From positions 23,029,501 to 23,093,500 of the forward strand of contig NC_069669.1 of assembly GCF_027244095.1 (NCBI RefSeq): DNA of 64,000 bases, given 5' to 3'. The stretch comes from Hemicordylus capensis (taxonomy: Eukaryota; Chordata; Lepidosauria; Squamata; Cordylidae). This document shows positions 51,581 through 63,205 of the stretch, one piece after another. Within the stretch, counting starts at the first letter, position 1, and every line of letters begins with the position of its first letter. Under the pieces are notes generated by a model that had not been told where the DNA came from, did not search any database, and worked only from the letters and a program-made list of their open reading frames with translations. A program made the translations under genes and the position numbers.

Positions 51581-52749
51581 CAGTCATGTCGGCCAGTATC
51601 CCTACCAATTCTATGTCTGTTGACTCAGAAGCAAGTCCCCTTGGGTTCAGTGGGGCTGCTCCCCAGTTAGTGTGTGTGGGATTCCAGCAGTCTCCCATCC
51701 TGTGTGATTTTTAGTGTAATTTGAAATATTGTGTGTCATCCTAAATCATCAGAGGACAGTAAAGCATACACATCTTTGTCACTTCTATTCTTATATTTGA
51801 GATAAACGCAACTTGCAGGTTGATCTTAAACACGGGACTTGGAAGCCAAACTGACACCCCATTGAAGCTATCTTAGCTGGGTCATCCTGTGAGTCTTTAG
51901 AACAGGGGTGGGCAATCCTCAACAGCTGATGAATCAGTTACATTCGCATTTTACATTACATGAAGAAAGGAGCCCCCTTTCATCCCTATTAAATGTTGCC
52001 TGCGTGTGTTGTAGCAGGCCGTTTTAGAAGAGAGGCATCTCCGCCCCACTGGAGGGAAGCCCTCCTCTAAAATTGGACTCCATCTGCAGTTTTATGAGAG
52101 CTTGTATTTTTTTAGTGACATAACTAAATATGCTGCTTGATTAAACAGGGCACCTTCCATCCATCAACAAGTTTTAGAATTGATCTAGCCCATTCATTGA
52201 TTCAAAACATTACAGACTCACTTGGAAGTAACAGTCAATGATGTTCACATGTAACTGGAAGTAAGCCTTGCTTATCGTATGGATTTTAATCCTGCCCACA
52301 GCCACTGGATAACATAGGGAGCTTGCCAGGCAGGCTCGAGGCCTGATAACCCTTCTATTTAGGAAGGGAAACTCTGCCCATGGACACATGGATTATGTGA
52401 TGAAGCTGCTCTCTTGTTTTTCCAATTCCCACCATAAATGTAAAAACATAACATGACACAGTGGATACCACTGGAGAGATCACAAAAAACCTGGGCTAAA
52501 TACTACCACACTCTCATCTATCTGTGCAGTGCTTGCTTTGATGCCTTTCCTTTGGTTGGCCTTGAAGGTCAGGGTCTCTTTCGCCAGGTTCCTGCTCTGA
52601 CGTATTTTTGAACTGCCTTCAGAACCCAGCCTGGAGAAAGGAGACTGTCTGCTACGCTCTGAAACAGGTGCCTCAGCGTGGAGATCGCTCTCTGTGTTCT
52701 TTCTCTTTATCCTGGCTAATGCCCTCTCATGGTGGCTATCCCAGACTTC

Positions 52750-53130
52750 TGGGGATTTTATTTATTTATCAGTCATCTTTTTATACCGCCTGATATGTAC
52801 ATATCTCTAGGTAGTGTACAAAACCTAAAATATTTAAAAGGCAACACAATAAAAATAGCATAAAACAGTTATTAAAACAAAGTATTAAAATTCTAATTAA
52901 AAGCCTTCGAGAACAGGAAAGTCTCGAGGGTCTCCCTGAACTCAAACAGAGAAGGAGAGGCTCTTATTTCAGCAGGGAGCATATTCCCAAGCCCTGGGGC
53001 AGCCACAGAGAAAGCCCAGTCCTGAGTCGCCACCAGACGAGCCAGTGGCAGCCGTAACTGGACCTCTCCAGAAGGTCGTAACAGGCGGCAGGGCTCATGA
53101 TAAAGGAAGCGCTCTCTTCAATAGCCTGGA
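52750..53130 (-). repeat. LINE-derived repeat, minus strand
   Basis: 'ctttttataccgcctgatat' and an A/T-rich tail are followed by 'agcatattcccaagccctgg', 'gcagccacagagaaagccca'. This resembles an inverted LINE 3' end. Class uncertain. Confidence 0.45.
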
Positions 53131-53654
53131 CCCAGGCCATGCTAGGCTTGGATTCATCTTCACAGACCGCCTCCGCACGTGTCTAGCAAAGGCTGCGTGC
53201 CATTATTAGCCTGCCTCTGTTTCAGGAGCTGTGAGGAGCGAGGTGTTGACTTCGTCTCCTTTCATCACCCGGTGCTCTTCCATGCTTAGGTCGCGAGAGC
53301 TTGTGACCTCACACTCTAAGAAATGCCCAGTTAAGTGTGGGCTGGGCTGGAAATGCTGGGAAACAGAAATCTGTTCTTGGTTTGCAGATCATCCAGCACA
53401 AATGCAGGGTGCAACCTCGGGGTGCCGCCAGGGGAGTGTTTTTCGCTGCAGGGCCCGGCTAGCCAGTGGTGGTGCCATCAAGCCGGAGTGCAGCTCCTGG
53501 ACTCCGTTTATGAGGGCTGGGCGAAGCTCTATCTGGAGCAGAATACTCTGCACCACTCCCATGCCACCAGGTGGAGGCGATGGTCTCCACCGCGCAAGGC
53601 TGTGCCTCGCCCAGCTTCGGTTGGGCTTCATAAAGGGAAACAGCCGTCCTCTTG

Positions 53655-54445
53655 AGCTCCAGCACCACCTTGGAGTACTGTGTACAATTCTGGTCGCAAT
53701 ACCTACAGAAGGACATTGTCGAACTGGGAAAGGAGCAGAAGAGGGCAACCGAGATGATCGGGGCCTAGAGTACCTTTCTTATGAGGCAAGGCTACAACAC
53801 CTGGGGCTTTTTAGTCTAGAAAAAAAGACGACTGCGGAGGAGACATGATAGAAGTCTATATAATCATGCATGGTGTGGAGAAAGTGGATACAGAGCAATT
53901 CTCCCTCTCACAGAACACTAGGGGTCATCCCATGAAATTGATTGCCAGGAAATCTAGGGCCTGCAAACAGAAGTACTTTTTCACACAACACATCATCCAC
54001 TTGTGGAATTCTCTGCCACGAGAGGTGGTGACAGCCAACAACCTGGATGGCTTGAAGAGGGGTCGGGAGAACTTCATGGAGGAGAGGTCTATCAATGGCT
54101 ACTAGTCAGAGGGTTATCAGGCGATCGGCCACCTCGAGCCTCCAAGGCAGGATGCCTTTGAGTACCAGTTTGCAGGGGAGTCACAGCAGGAGAGAAGGCA
54201 TGCCCCTTTCAGCTGCTTGTAGGCTTCCAGCAGCATCTGGGGGGCCACTGTGTGAAACAGGATGCTGGACTAGATGGGCCTCCTTGGGACTAGTTTTATT
54301 TATTTATTTATTACAAAACAAAAACAGTCAAAATCAGTCAACAACAAAAACAAAAATCCTAAAATACCATAAAACAAATCAGTTAAAAAACAATTTAAAA
54401 ACCCTGTACATCAAACTGGGTTTACATTAAACAGGATCCAGTAGG
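53655..54445 (+). mobile_element. CR1-type LINE 3' part with nested insertion
   Basis: Translated pieces follow CR1 reverse transcriptase C termini: LEYCVQFWSQYLQKDIVELG, later KYFFTQHIIHLWNSLPREVV and NLDGLKRGRENFMEE, with stops and frame changes. The 3' tail 'actagatgggcctccttggg' is broken by an A-rich insert at about 54,289-54,430 and resumes as 'gtagggctgttcttatgttc'. Inactive. Confidence 0.75.
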
Positions 54446-54624
54446 GCTGTTCTTATGTTCTTAAGGTGTGCACGGAGCCCTGGGAAGCGTCGTCCTGCCC
54501 AGAGCTTTGCCCACAGAGCTCTATGGGGAACTGCTAGGGAGAGGCACACTTCCCAGGGCTCTGTGCCTGCCTCCCCAGCGGTTTCTGGGGCGCAAGGAGG
54601 CTTTGTTCCTCTTAAATGGCTACA

Positions 54625-54648
54625 CACACACACACACACACACACACC
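54625..54648 (+). repeat. (CA)n microsatellite
   Basis: About 12 CA units. Confidence 0.9.
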
Positions 54649-54834
54649 CCGAATGCTGAGGGACGCACAGGACTGCATGGAGGTCAGTGTGGTGCGGAAC
54701 GGCTCTTGCACTTCTTCTGCCCAAGTGGCCCCCGCTGGAAAAATAGTGGCGCTCAGGGATCCAGACGCACCAGCAGGCCATCCGTGTCCAGGTTTTAAGT
54801 GGCAAGTGCCGAAGTGCCAGCCCCATACCCCACT

Positions 54835-55080
54835 CAATTGGGGTGGGGGGTGTTGGTTACAAGAAGTCAAGGGGCGTCTCCTAATCTCCTGTGGCTATTC
54901 ACCCAGGATGGCTGGCCCAAAGAGTGGCGGATACCCCTTTCATCAGAAGAGAGGAAGCATGAGAACCACCTCCTGGTTCTCAATTACGTCCCCAACTGTG
55001 GGTCCAGCCAGAGCAGCACTGAGACGCTGGAGGGAAAGAGTCGGGGGGGGGGTGTAGGTGCAGCACTCTGATCCCAGCAG
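54835..55080 (+). repeat. Diverged dispersed repeat related to 1,459-1,700
   Basis: It shares 'tattcaccca', 'agtggcggata' and 'caattacgtccccaactgtg' in order with the copy near 1.5 kb. Confidence 0.4.
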
Positions 55081-55714
55081 CTGCTATGGAGGAGGGAGGG
55101 GCCCCTGGGGCAAGGCTCTCGCCAGAACAGCCGTGCCGTGGGAAAGGCTTAGACTAGACTCCTTCTCCAGCACCATGACGGGGGTGAGATTTGCCTGCTG
55201 TCGTTGCGGCTGCCAAACTGGTTCAAGACCGCCAGCAGCTCACCCATCTCGTTTGGCCCTGGCTTCAGGGTATCTCTTGATGACCCAGGAGGAACTATTC
55301 CAGACCATCTGCTGACTCGAGCAACAGGGCAGCCCAGGCGTGTGGAACGAGGAGGCCGCCGCCGAGAAGCATCGCCACAAGGCACAGCGTGTACTTGGCA
55401 CTGTGCCCCGCCACGCCACACCCCTGCTCAGGTGAGCACTTGCTTCACCGTGGCGGCAAAAGCAGCCCGATCCCATCCCCGTTTGCACAGCTGCGGCAGA
55501 GTCCTGTTGCTGGGGCTGGCTTTAAGCATCGCTGCTGCTCCAGGCCTGCAAAGCTCCCAGGCGCTTCCCGGTTGCTGCTGAAGGGGTTGGACATGTCTGG
55601 ACAGCTACGCAGTGTCTGGAAATTGACTGGCTGTCGAGTTGGGGGAAAGAGCGTGTTACTTGGAAGCAAGTGACACTCGCCCATCTAGGAGCCTGGATCC
55701 TCGGAGTTGGGGCA

Positions 55715-55830
55715 GGCAACCTGGGCTTTCCAGCTGTGTTTGAACGATAACTCCCATCATCCCTAGTGATGCATTGGGGCTAGGGATGGTTCAACAGCAG
55801 CTGGAGGGCCAAGGTTGCCCAACCCTGGTG
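55715..55830. mobile_element. Hairpin MITE, family M2
   Basis: 'ggcaggcaacctgggctttc' at the left is mirrored by 'ggccaaggttgcccaaccct', with 'aactcccatcatccctagtg' inside. Confidence 0.55.
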
Positions 55831-55911
55831 CAGACAATATGGAATTCCATGGAGGACCCAGGCAGTGGCCTGACTGACTTGGTCTAAGGCACCTTCTTGT
55901 GTTCCAATCCA

Positions 55912-56005
55912 TTTGGGGACGGGGCCATAGCTGCTGCCAGTCAGTGTAGACAATACTGAGCCAGATGGCTCAGTGGTCTGCCTCGGAAGGCAGCTTCCGA
56001 TGCTG
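55912..56005 (+). repeat. Truncated Sauria SINE
   Basis: 'ggggacggggccatagctgc' joins directly to the tail 'cagtcagtgtagacaatact', so the middle is deleted. Confidence 0.65.
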
Positions 56006-56565
56006 CCTCCTACATCTGCTTTCCTTCTGTAAACTTGTCTACAGATGATCACAAAGACGTCTGAAGTCTCCAGGGCGCCATGCCAACAGAAAGGGACCCT
56101 TTCGTGGTTCCTCTGAATTTGCTGTTGCTTGGAGAAGCAGCAGGACAAGAAATCAGCTGAACACTCGTCTGTGGCCTCAGCCATCTTTGAAGTGTGGATA
56201 GCTCAGCAGACAGAAAGGAGAGGTGCAAGCAGGGAGACATCCATGTGGGCAGCACAAGTGATCAATGTGCCGCCCCAAGAATGTAGAAAGAGTCGAGAGA
56301 CCTTGTCGGAGGGAGGAAACTCCCAGGCCCTCTGCAGGAGGAGCAATTCCCTGGGGTGGGTTCCGAGGCAGCCACGGTCATCGTGGCAATTCTGCAAGGA
56401 TCACATCCTTTCTGTTGCGAAGAGCAGCACACCCCGGTCTGAGTGTGTGGTTGGGAAAAGGACACACATGGCGAGGGCAGGGAATGGACTGGCCGCCGTG
56501 GGCATGAAGGGGCCCCCTTTGCTAGGCAGGGTCTGTCCTGTCGGCATTCCGATGCGGGGCTAGTG

Positions 56566-56700
56566 AGCATGTTGTCCGCTTCGCGGATGGGGCCTGGCCC
56601 CGGCATGCAGAAGGTCCCGGGCCCACCCCTGGCAGCAGCATCTCCGAGTAGGGCTGGCAAGCCTCGTCCTGCCTGGGGCCTTGGAGAGCTGCAGTGTGGG
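56566..56700 (+). repeat. Sauria SINE fragment
   Basis: 'gatggggcctggccccggca', 'tgcagaaggtcccgggccca' and 'cagcatctccgagtagggct'. It runs into the CpG island. Confidence 0.55.
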
Positions 56701-59300
56701 CAAGCCTGGCTTGGGGGGCACAAGGCGGCGGCGACGGGAGCAGCTCCCTACTGACTGGCCGCGGCGGCTCTCCTCCAACGCTTCGGGGCGCGGACCTTCC
56801 TGCCTGGCTCTGCTTGAGAGAGGCCGGGGGACTGGCAGCGAGGGGGGGGGGCGTTTGCTGCCGGCCAAGCACTGGCTTCGCCCCAGAGCGCCCCCCGCCC
56901 CGCCCCGCCCTCTCCCCAATCTCCTCCGCTGAGCTGCCCCGGGGGCAGGCGGAGGCTCTTCTTTCCTGCCACTGGAAAAAGGCTCCGACGGCCCCTCCTC
57001 TGCGGCCTCTCGGGCCGGCCCGGAGCTGCCGCGCGCGTCGTCGTGATGCGCCGAGCCCGCAGGACCGCTGCCAAGTTGGGTGCGCCGGTCGGCCCGCCCG
57101 CGGGGCTGGCCTGGCCCGCCGACCCACCCAGACTGGGGCATTTCCTCTGAGCTCAGCGAGAGGAGACGGACGGCGCTTCAGCAGCAGCAGCAGCAGCAGC
57201 AGCCCCTCTCGAGGCGGCGGCGGCGGCGGCGGGCCAGGGAGAGAGCGAGGGCCGCCCTCCTCCTCCTCCTCCTCCTCCTCCTCGAAGTTCCGGGCGGGCC
57301 GCCTGCGAGTCCCGGCGGGGCCGCCGCCCGCCACAAGCAAGAGGGAGCTCCCGCCGCAAAGCGAGCGGAGTCTGGGCGAGCGGGCTGCGGGCTCCCCCAA
57401 GGCCTCGCCTTCTCCCCCCCCCCCGCCGCGCTAAGGAGCCACAGGAGGCGGCGCCGGGGCAGGAAGGGGCAGCGGGGGGCCGCCCGCCCCACAGAGAGAG
57501 GAGGAGGAAGGAGGAGGAGGAGCAGAAAGGCGGCGGCGGCGGCGGCGACTCCCAGGACCAGGAGGCGCGCCCCGGCCGTCGGAAGTGGAAGGAGCTGCGC
57601 CTGAAGACCCGAGGCCGCTACGATGGGCTGAAGGCGCGACCGCAAGAAGGAGAGGGACGATTCCGGCGACATCCCCAGAACTGGAGGCCGGCCGGAGGAC
57701 TGTGATGTGGCGGCCCCCCCGCGCCTCGAGCGCAAAGCACTCTGGACGCGCTCAGAGGCGCTCCTCGCCATGGCGGCCTACAGCCTCAACCTGCGCGTCT
57801 TCTGGCCGCTGGTGACCTGCGGCTGCACGGCGCTGTTCTGCCTGCTGCGGAGCAAGGCCGGGGCGGCGGCGGCCACCTGGGACTGCGGCGTCTCCAGCCT
57901 GCCGCTGCTGAAGGGCTCGCTGCTGCTCTGCCTGCTGGCCTACTTGGCGCTGCGCGGCCGCGACTGGCTGCGGGCGAGGCGGCAGCGGGCGGGCGGCCGT
58001 GCCAAGCGGGGCGGCGCGGAGGAGGCCCGCCGCGCCACGGGAGGCGCCTGGGGGAGCCCGCCGGCTCGACGGCAGCAGCGGCGGCGGAGCTGGCTGGAGC
58101 GCTTCTACGAGCAGCAGCTGCGCCTCTCGCCCCACGTGCTGGGCCACAGCAAGGCGCACGTCAGCCTGGTGGTGGGCGAGGTGGTGCGCGCCGGCAAGGC
58201 CCGGGGCCGGCTGGCCTTGCGCGGCGACTTCGTGCAGGTGGGCAGCGCCTACGAGCAGCACAAGGTGCGCCTGAGCCCGGACGCCTTCGACGTGCTGGTG
58301 CCGCTGCGCCTGCCGCCCCGCCTGCAGCTGCGCGTCGAGCCGCGCCCCTCCTCGCCGGGGCTGCGCAAGGGCGGCGCCTTCGCTTGCGCCCTGCGGGTCT
58401 TGGCCGCCGCCGGCGAGGAGCGCGCCGGGGACGGGCCGCCGCTGAGCGAGGCGCTGTGCGTGGAGCTGGCGCCGGGCGCGGGCCGGCAGCTCTCCTCGGC
58501 GCTGGTGCTGCGCTGGTTCCAGGGCCACGTGCAGCGCAGCCTGGGCGCCGTGCGCTGCCGCCTGCAGGAGCGCTGCCGGGTGCGCCTGGCCGTGGGGCCC
58601 GGGCGCCCGCTGGCGCTGCACCTGGCGCCCTGCTCGGACTACGTCTGCTGCCACCTCTCGCTGGCGGTGCGCCTCATCCCGGCCATCCCGCTGGGCGAGG
58701 CGCTCTTCCTCACCGCCCCGCCGCCGCCGACCCCGGCGGGCAGCGCCTGCTGGACGCTCAACGTCTCCAAGCCCGAGCAGCGGCTGCTGGGCTGGCTGCG
58801 CGAGCAGGCGCCGCCCGACTCCTGCCACCTCAAGTGCCTGCAGCTGCTCAAGGGGCTGCGGGAGCTGGGCGCCCGCCGCGCGCCGGCCTCGCTGGGCGCG
58901 CACTGGGGCCGCGTGCTCTCCTCGGGCGCCCTCAAGACGGCGCTCTTCTGGCTGCTGCTGCGCGGCCCCCTGCACGCCTGGGCCGACGAGTTCCTGGTGC
59001 GCCGCCTGGAGGACCTGGTCCTCTTCCTCGTGGACGGCCTGCAGAGGCGGCGGCTGCTGCACGCCTTCTTCGGCAACGCCGCCGGCCTGCCCGAGGCGGT
59101 CGGCCTGCCCAAGATCCTGAAGGAAGCCGCGCCCGTCAACCTCCTGGCCGCCTTCGACGGCCCCACCTTGGACCTGGTGGCCGCGCATCTCCTGAGCACG
59201 TGGAGGCAGGCGCCCAGCATCATCCGCACGTGCGGCGGCGGCGGCCACAGTTGCAGGGGCCCCGATCCTGTCTGAGGCCACCACTGGCGAGGCCTTCACT
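56700..59300 (+). promoter_or_regulatory. CpG island / promoter of ITPRIPL2
   Basis: Very high G+C and CpG throughout, covering about 1 kb upstream of the ATG and the whole coding exon. It contains CAG and TCC runs (about 57,178-57,200 and 57,257-57,285). No TATA box stands out. Many long frames on both strands here are compositional. Confidence 0.7.
57770..59275 (+). CDS. ITPRIPL2: ITPRIPL2, inositol 1,4,5-trisphosphate receptor-interacting protein-like 2
   Basis: A single uninterrupted coding exon of 501 residues, a member of the ITPRIP family with a Mab-21/cGAS-like nucleotidyltransferase fold and unknown activity. The ATG at 57,770 has a strong Kozak (ctcgccATGG) and starts MAAYSLNLRVFWPLVTCGCT, matching human YTLNLRVFWPLVTGLCT. 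A first membrane segment spans about residues 10-27 and a second hydrophobic stretch about 44-61 (LPLLKGSLLLCLLAYLAL). Conserved blocks follow: RLSPHVLGHSKAHVS, DFVQVGSAYEQHK, FDVLVPLRLP, LVLRWFQGHVQRSL, AVRLIPAIPLGE, CLQLLKGLRELGAR and PVNLLAAFDG. Codon use is extremely GC-rich. Human ITPRIPL2 is somewhat longer, with small losses in loops here. Neighbour order COQ7-ITPRIPL2 agrees with human. Confidence 0.95.
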   Translation: MAAYSLNLRVFWPLVTCGCTALFCLLRSKAGAAAATWDCGVSSLPLLKGSLLLCLLAYLALRGRDWLRARRQRAGGRAKRGGAEEARRATGGAWGSPPARRQQRRRSWLERFYEQQLRLSPHVLGHSKAHVSLVVGEVVRAGKARGRLALRGDFVQVGSAYEQHKVRLSPDAFDVLVPLRLPPRLQLRVEPRPSSPGLRKGGAFACALRVLAAAGEERAGDGPPLSEALCVELAPGAGRQLSSALVLRWFQGHVQRSLGAVRCRLQERCRVRLAVGPGRPLALHLAPCSDYVCCHLSLAVRLIPAIPLGEALFLTAPPPPTPAGSACWTLNVSKPEQRLLGWLREQAPPDSCHLKCLQLLKGLRELGARRAPASLGAHWGRVLSSGALKTALFWLLLRGPLHAWADEFLVRRLEDLVLFLVDGLQRRRLLHAFFGNAAGLPEAVGLPKILKEAAPVNLLAAFDGPTLDLVAAHLLSTWRQAPSIIRTCGGGGHSCRGPDPV

Positions 59301-60156
59301 TCGCCTGAGCACGTCGGCAGCCAGCCTCAGGGGGCCAGCAAGATCTTGTGCCTGCAGAAATCCGCGCGGAGGTTCTCCAGGGGGAGGGGCCGCGTGTGGC
59401 TCTCTTGCTCATCCTGTCTGCGTGGGGCTTTTCTTCTCCTTGGACGGCATGCCCTCCCTTGGTGGTCTCCGAGATCTGCCCCACCCGGACCAGAACATCG
59501 CTCAGGTTGTCCTGGATCTTGTGTTGCCTCTGATGCCCTGTGCGGGCGATGCGCTCAGAAGGAAACCATCACCACACAGACCGCCCCAATGGACAAGTGA
59601 TGCTGCATCAAAAAGGAATATGGACACCACCTTGAAATCTATGTATCTGCACTACTACCTGACATTTTCCAGGCTCCTGGTGGTCTAAGCACATATTTCT
59701 GATATTCTGAATCAAGCTATGGTACAACCCGGGGTGGGGGGATTGCCTGGTACCCTGACCCTAAGCACATGAGATCTGATGGGTTTCAGTGGCATTTCCC
59801 CATAATGCATGGAGGTGGGAAATGGCAGCCTAGCTATAACTGAGTGGATGGGTTCAGAGCAGCGGAGCCTCCCAGCTCCACCGCCCGGCCTGTTTTCATC
59901 ATCATCTCCCTCACTCTCCAGGGGGCCACTGGGGAGAGGGATGGACACGGGCCCCCTTTCCCCAAGCGACCCCACTGGCCCTCCTAACTCCCTGCAAACC
60001 TGCTCTCCAAGCCTGTTCTCCTTGAGGAGTTAGGTCTGAGGTCGTCCCCACTGCTTTGGGTACCTGGGTTTCAGGGCAGCTCTGGACATGGGCAAGAAGT
60101 CCTGGCCAATGTCCTGCTTCGGAGGGGAGTCTGTCTAGCTCGCTACTGACTGCACC

Positions 60157-60385
60157 AGGGGTCCCCAGCCTTTGGGAACAAGGGTCCCCTCTTCTGTTGC
60201 AAACCTTCAGCTCAGGTATGCCGTAGAGACGTTAAGAGTGTGTGCATACATATATGCAGAAATCTTAATGTCACAGTTCTGAGGCCGGCTACTCAGGTTA
60301 CTGGTTTACATCCAGATTAAGTGTCTCTTGACATGAGAATGGGAATACCCATTTCATTGGGAGTGCTCAGTGTTCCTTTTCGGAC
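60157..60385. mobile_element. Family M3 non-autonomous DNA element
   Basis: It starts 'caggggtccccagcctttgg', then 'tgttgcaaaccttcagctca', shared with 30.7 kb, and ends near 'cattgggagtgctcagtg'. Confidence 0.5.
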
Positions 60386-62144
60386 GCCTGTCAGTCAGGC
60401 TGAGGGGAGGGGCATGCTGAGCTTCAGCGTGCAGCCAGCCAATCAGGAGCAGAGGAGAAAGGCTTTCACCCGCCTCCCTCCTCTTCTGCAACAGAAACAT
60501 GGCGGTGGGTGCGTGGGCTTCAAGCTGGTGATCCTCAGATGGGGAGCAAATATGGCGGCCACGTTGGGAGGCGGGAGGGCTCCGAGCAGTACAGTCCTTC
60601 CTGTCGGAAACCTCTAGTCTGACTTGCAGCAGCTCTCCAGGGCCTCCTGGTTGTGGGAGTTGTTTATTGCTTCCCCTTGCAACTCCTCTCTACAAAAGTC
60701 CCTGAAGACGTTACTGTGGGAATGCAGAAGCCCGCCACATGAGTGGGCAAAGTGCCACCCCTAATATCTGGGGCTGCTCTCAGTCTTGGTTGGGAATGTG
60801 TTTATGGTCACAGGAGGCCTTTGTCACAAGCACAGGTTTTGCATGGCACCACTCAAAACTATCTTGAGTGGGGGTTTGGTATGCAGGATCATGCTCTGTG
60901 CTTGGGGGATGCAGCTCATGTGACCATAAGTGCATTTTCTGCCAAGCTGGAAATAAAAGCGGGGGGGGAGGGGGAGTGCAGCGTCTCCTGTGACTTGGCT
61001 TTTTGCCCAAGAACGTGAAGGGTTCTTCTGATACAAAGCATGCCGAGAGTTGAAAATGAGCAACAGGAACGTGATGCAGCAGGGAGCTGGCTTAAGGATG
61101 AGACGGAAGCAGGGGACTTATTTTCCCAGGAGGCATGCTGAATCTAGTTCTGTTCAAAGGGAAGGTAACCTTGGGGGCCTGAACACAAGGATGTGTGCAG
61201 AGACCAAAAACAGCACTTTATTTTCAAAGAGATCTCTTTCTTTTTAGTGGATGGCATTAATTTTCTTTAAAGCATCTGAGCATTAATTGAAAAAATAGAA
61301 GCAGATGCTCCGGCTTTTAATAAGCTTTGTTTTTAAAGGAAGCGCTTCACTCTGATTCTAAACACTGTTACTTAGAAGGTACTGTCAACCTAAAACAGTC
61401 TTTTGCCAAAAAAGCCTGCCTCACTTTCCGGAGAATCCAGCTCGGGGGGGGGGGGTGGAAAGGCTTGTATAAAGCATCTTGTGGATAAAAACAGCCTCCA
61501 GTTTTGATTGCCTAGTGAATCTCTTGGCATTTAGCCACACTGAAGCCTTCTCAGTGCTGGGCTCACTTGAAAGTCGTCAGAAGGCTGATCTTCCAACCTT
61601 ACCAGACAAAAGGCCAAAGATCTTAAGGAGTCACATGCTGCCCAATCTTCTGCCCGTCTGCTCAGAAGTCAGAGTTCAGTGGCACTTACTTCTAAGTAAG
61701 TTGGTGTAGGACTGGAGCTTTTAAGTACTCATGGGCCAGACCCACACATTTTGGCCATCTCGGGGGGGCAGGATGCGTGCTCAGAGTGATTTCTGGCAAG
61801 GCCTGCTGCCCCAGAGAGGGAAAAGAGGGGATAGCCTTGTCACACTTACAGCTTGCTCTGTGTTCTCAGCCTTTCTCTGTCCCTGCCCCCAAAGCTTTAG
61901 GGTAAAATTGCAGTCATTTCTGCACAGAGGAAGGGGTCAGGGTAGCAGTGAACAAATTGTTGTGGAGTAATCTCTGAAGGGCATTCCTGCCCATTCTCAT
62001 TTCCATCCCTCTGACAACATCACTTATGTTTTATAGTCGTCTTTGTGTGTTTAAAACTCTTAAAAGCTTTTGAAAGACCATTGCAAATTTGGCTGCTGCC
62101 GACCCAGTGGTCAGGACGATAATGGCAGGGAGCACCCTGACAGC

Positions 62145-62345
62145 TTCGAGTCTTGCAGTGTGATCACCTCTTTTCCATCTCTAGGGGTGTAGAGCTTGTC
62201 AAAAATCACCATGATGGGACTGACCACCCCAGCCGGCTCATGGATTATTACCAGAGAAAAGGCAGTGTGCATGCCAAAAATCTGAAGAGGTCATTCAGCC
62301 CGGTCCTGGGCATGCTTGCGCAGAAGTATGCCGCACTCTGTACCC
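62145..62345 (+). repeat. Dispersed repeat family B, copy 3
   Basis: 'tcacctcttttccatctcta' and 'gtcaaaaatcaccatgatgg' match copies 1 and 2. Confidence 0.5.
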
Positions 62346-62726
62346 CCAGATGAGTGTGTCTCTGATTGCAACCATAGGCACTTCAATGCTTTTTTGGATC
62401 CCATTGGCTTTGATAAGAATAAGTGGCTGCTTGATCCTACCTGTCCTACTGGCAACCAAATTTGCTCAGGATTGCAGTCTTAAACATACCAAACATGATC
62501 CAAATAGAACAAAATCCCTCTTTCTTCAATAGGACTTCTTCTCATGTAAGTGTGCATAGGATAGCAGATTACGTTTAGGTGAAGGTGGCTAGTTCAGTGA
62601 GTCTCCAAGTCTACAACTGAGTTTGTTTGTTTGTTTGTTTGGCATGTGTTTTGGTTTGTCGGCAGCGTCTGTGCACAGAATGAAGTCATTTCAGGCTAGA
62701 AGTCGATGCAGTCTTGCATATCTTTG

Positions 62727-62730
<4 letters not shown>

Positions 62731-62757
<27 letters not shown>
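62731..62757 (+). repeat. (CT)n microsatellite
   Basis: About 13 CT units. Confidence 0.9.
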
Positions 62758-62761
<4 letters not shown>

Positions 62762-63149
62762 ACCAAGAATCTCAAGAGGCTGCAAGTTTGATTAAGCATG
62801 GCAGAGGGAAGGAGCTGCTTAGCCCTTGACGCTCGGGCTGATGGTCTGCTCACAATTCCACCCCCCAACGCAGCTGCTTTTCCTACTGCAGGAGGGAAAA
62901 ATGCATCTTCCCCTCCAGAGAAAAAGGCAGTTTGGAAGCCGATTCGGTTGAGCGGAAGGCCAGCCAGAAGGGAAAGGGTTAAGCAGCTCCTTAGACCCAG
63001 CTGCTTCTTCTCTCAAGCTTGCAGCCTCCTGAGGCTGTTTTTCATGAGAAGAAGATATCCTGGGAGGAAAAGATGCAAGTTGGGTCGGTTTCTACAGCAT
63101 CCGGAAGTCTGGTTCACAGGCGACATGGGGCGTTGTCTGGAATCAGGCC

Positions 63150-63205
63150 GGCTCAACTTTGGCCCTCCTGCAGATGTTGGCCTACAACTCCCACAGTCCT
63201 CTTCC
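63150..63205. mobile_element. Half of an M2-type MITE
   Basis: 'ggctcaactttggccctcct', then 'ggcctacaactcccacag', has no mirrored half and is probably truncated. Confidence 0.4.

Larger units (their letters stand above)
51255..56700. other. COQ7 3' UTR and intergenic region to ITPRIPL2
   Basis: I see no gene here. ATTAAA hexamers occur near 51,983 and 52,141, but the COQ7 poly(A) site is not clear. The rest holds a palindromic MITE, LINE fragments, SINE fragments and a CA microsatellite, listed separately. Sequence from about 56,560 on grades into the ITPRIPL2 CpG island. Confidence 0.6.

Noticed and set aside
53231-53848. 205-codon plus-strand frame
   Set aside because: No homology recognised; its 3' part is CR1 LINE sequence in a mixed frame.
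57752-59299. 515-codon antisense open frame over ITPRIPL2
   Set aside because: Repetitive Gln/Ala/Arg/Gly-rich translation with no family resemblance; it mirrors the GC-rich ITPRIPL2 codons.
58384-59688. 434-codon plus-strand frame overlapping ITPRIPL2
   Set aside because: Ala/Gly/Arg-rich shadow of the real frame, which matches human ITPRIPL2 over its full length.
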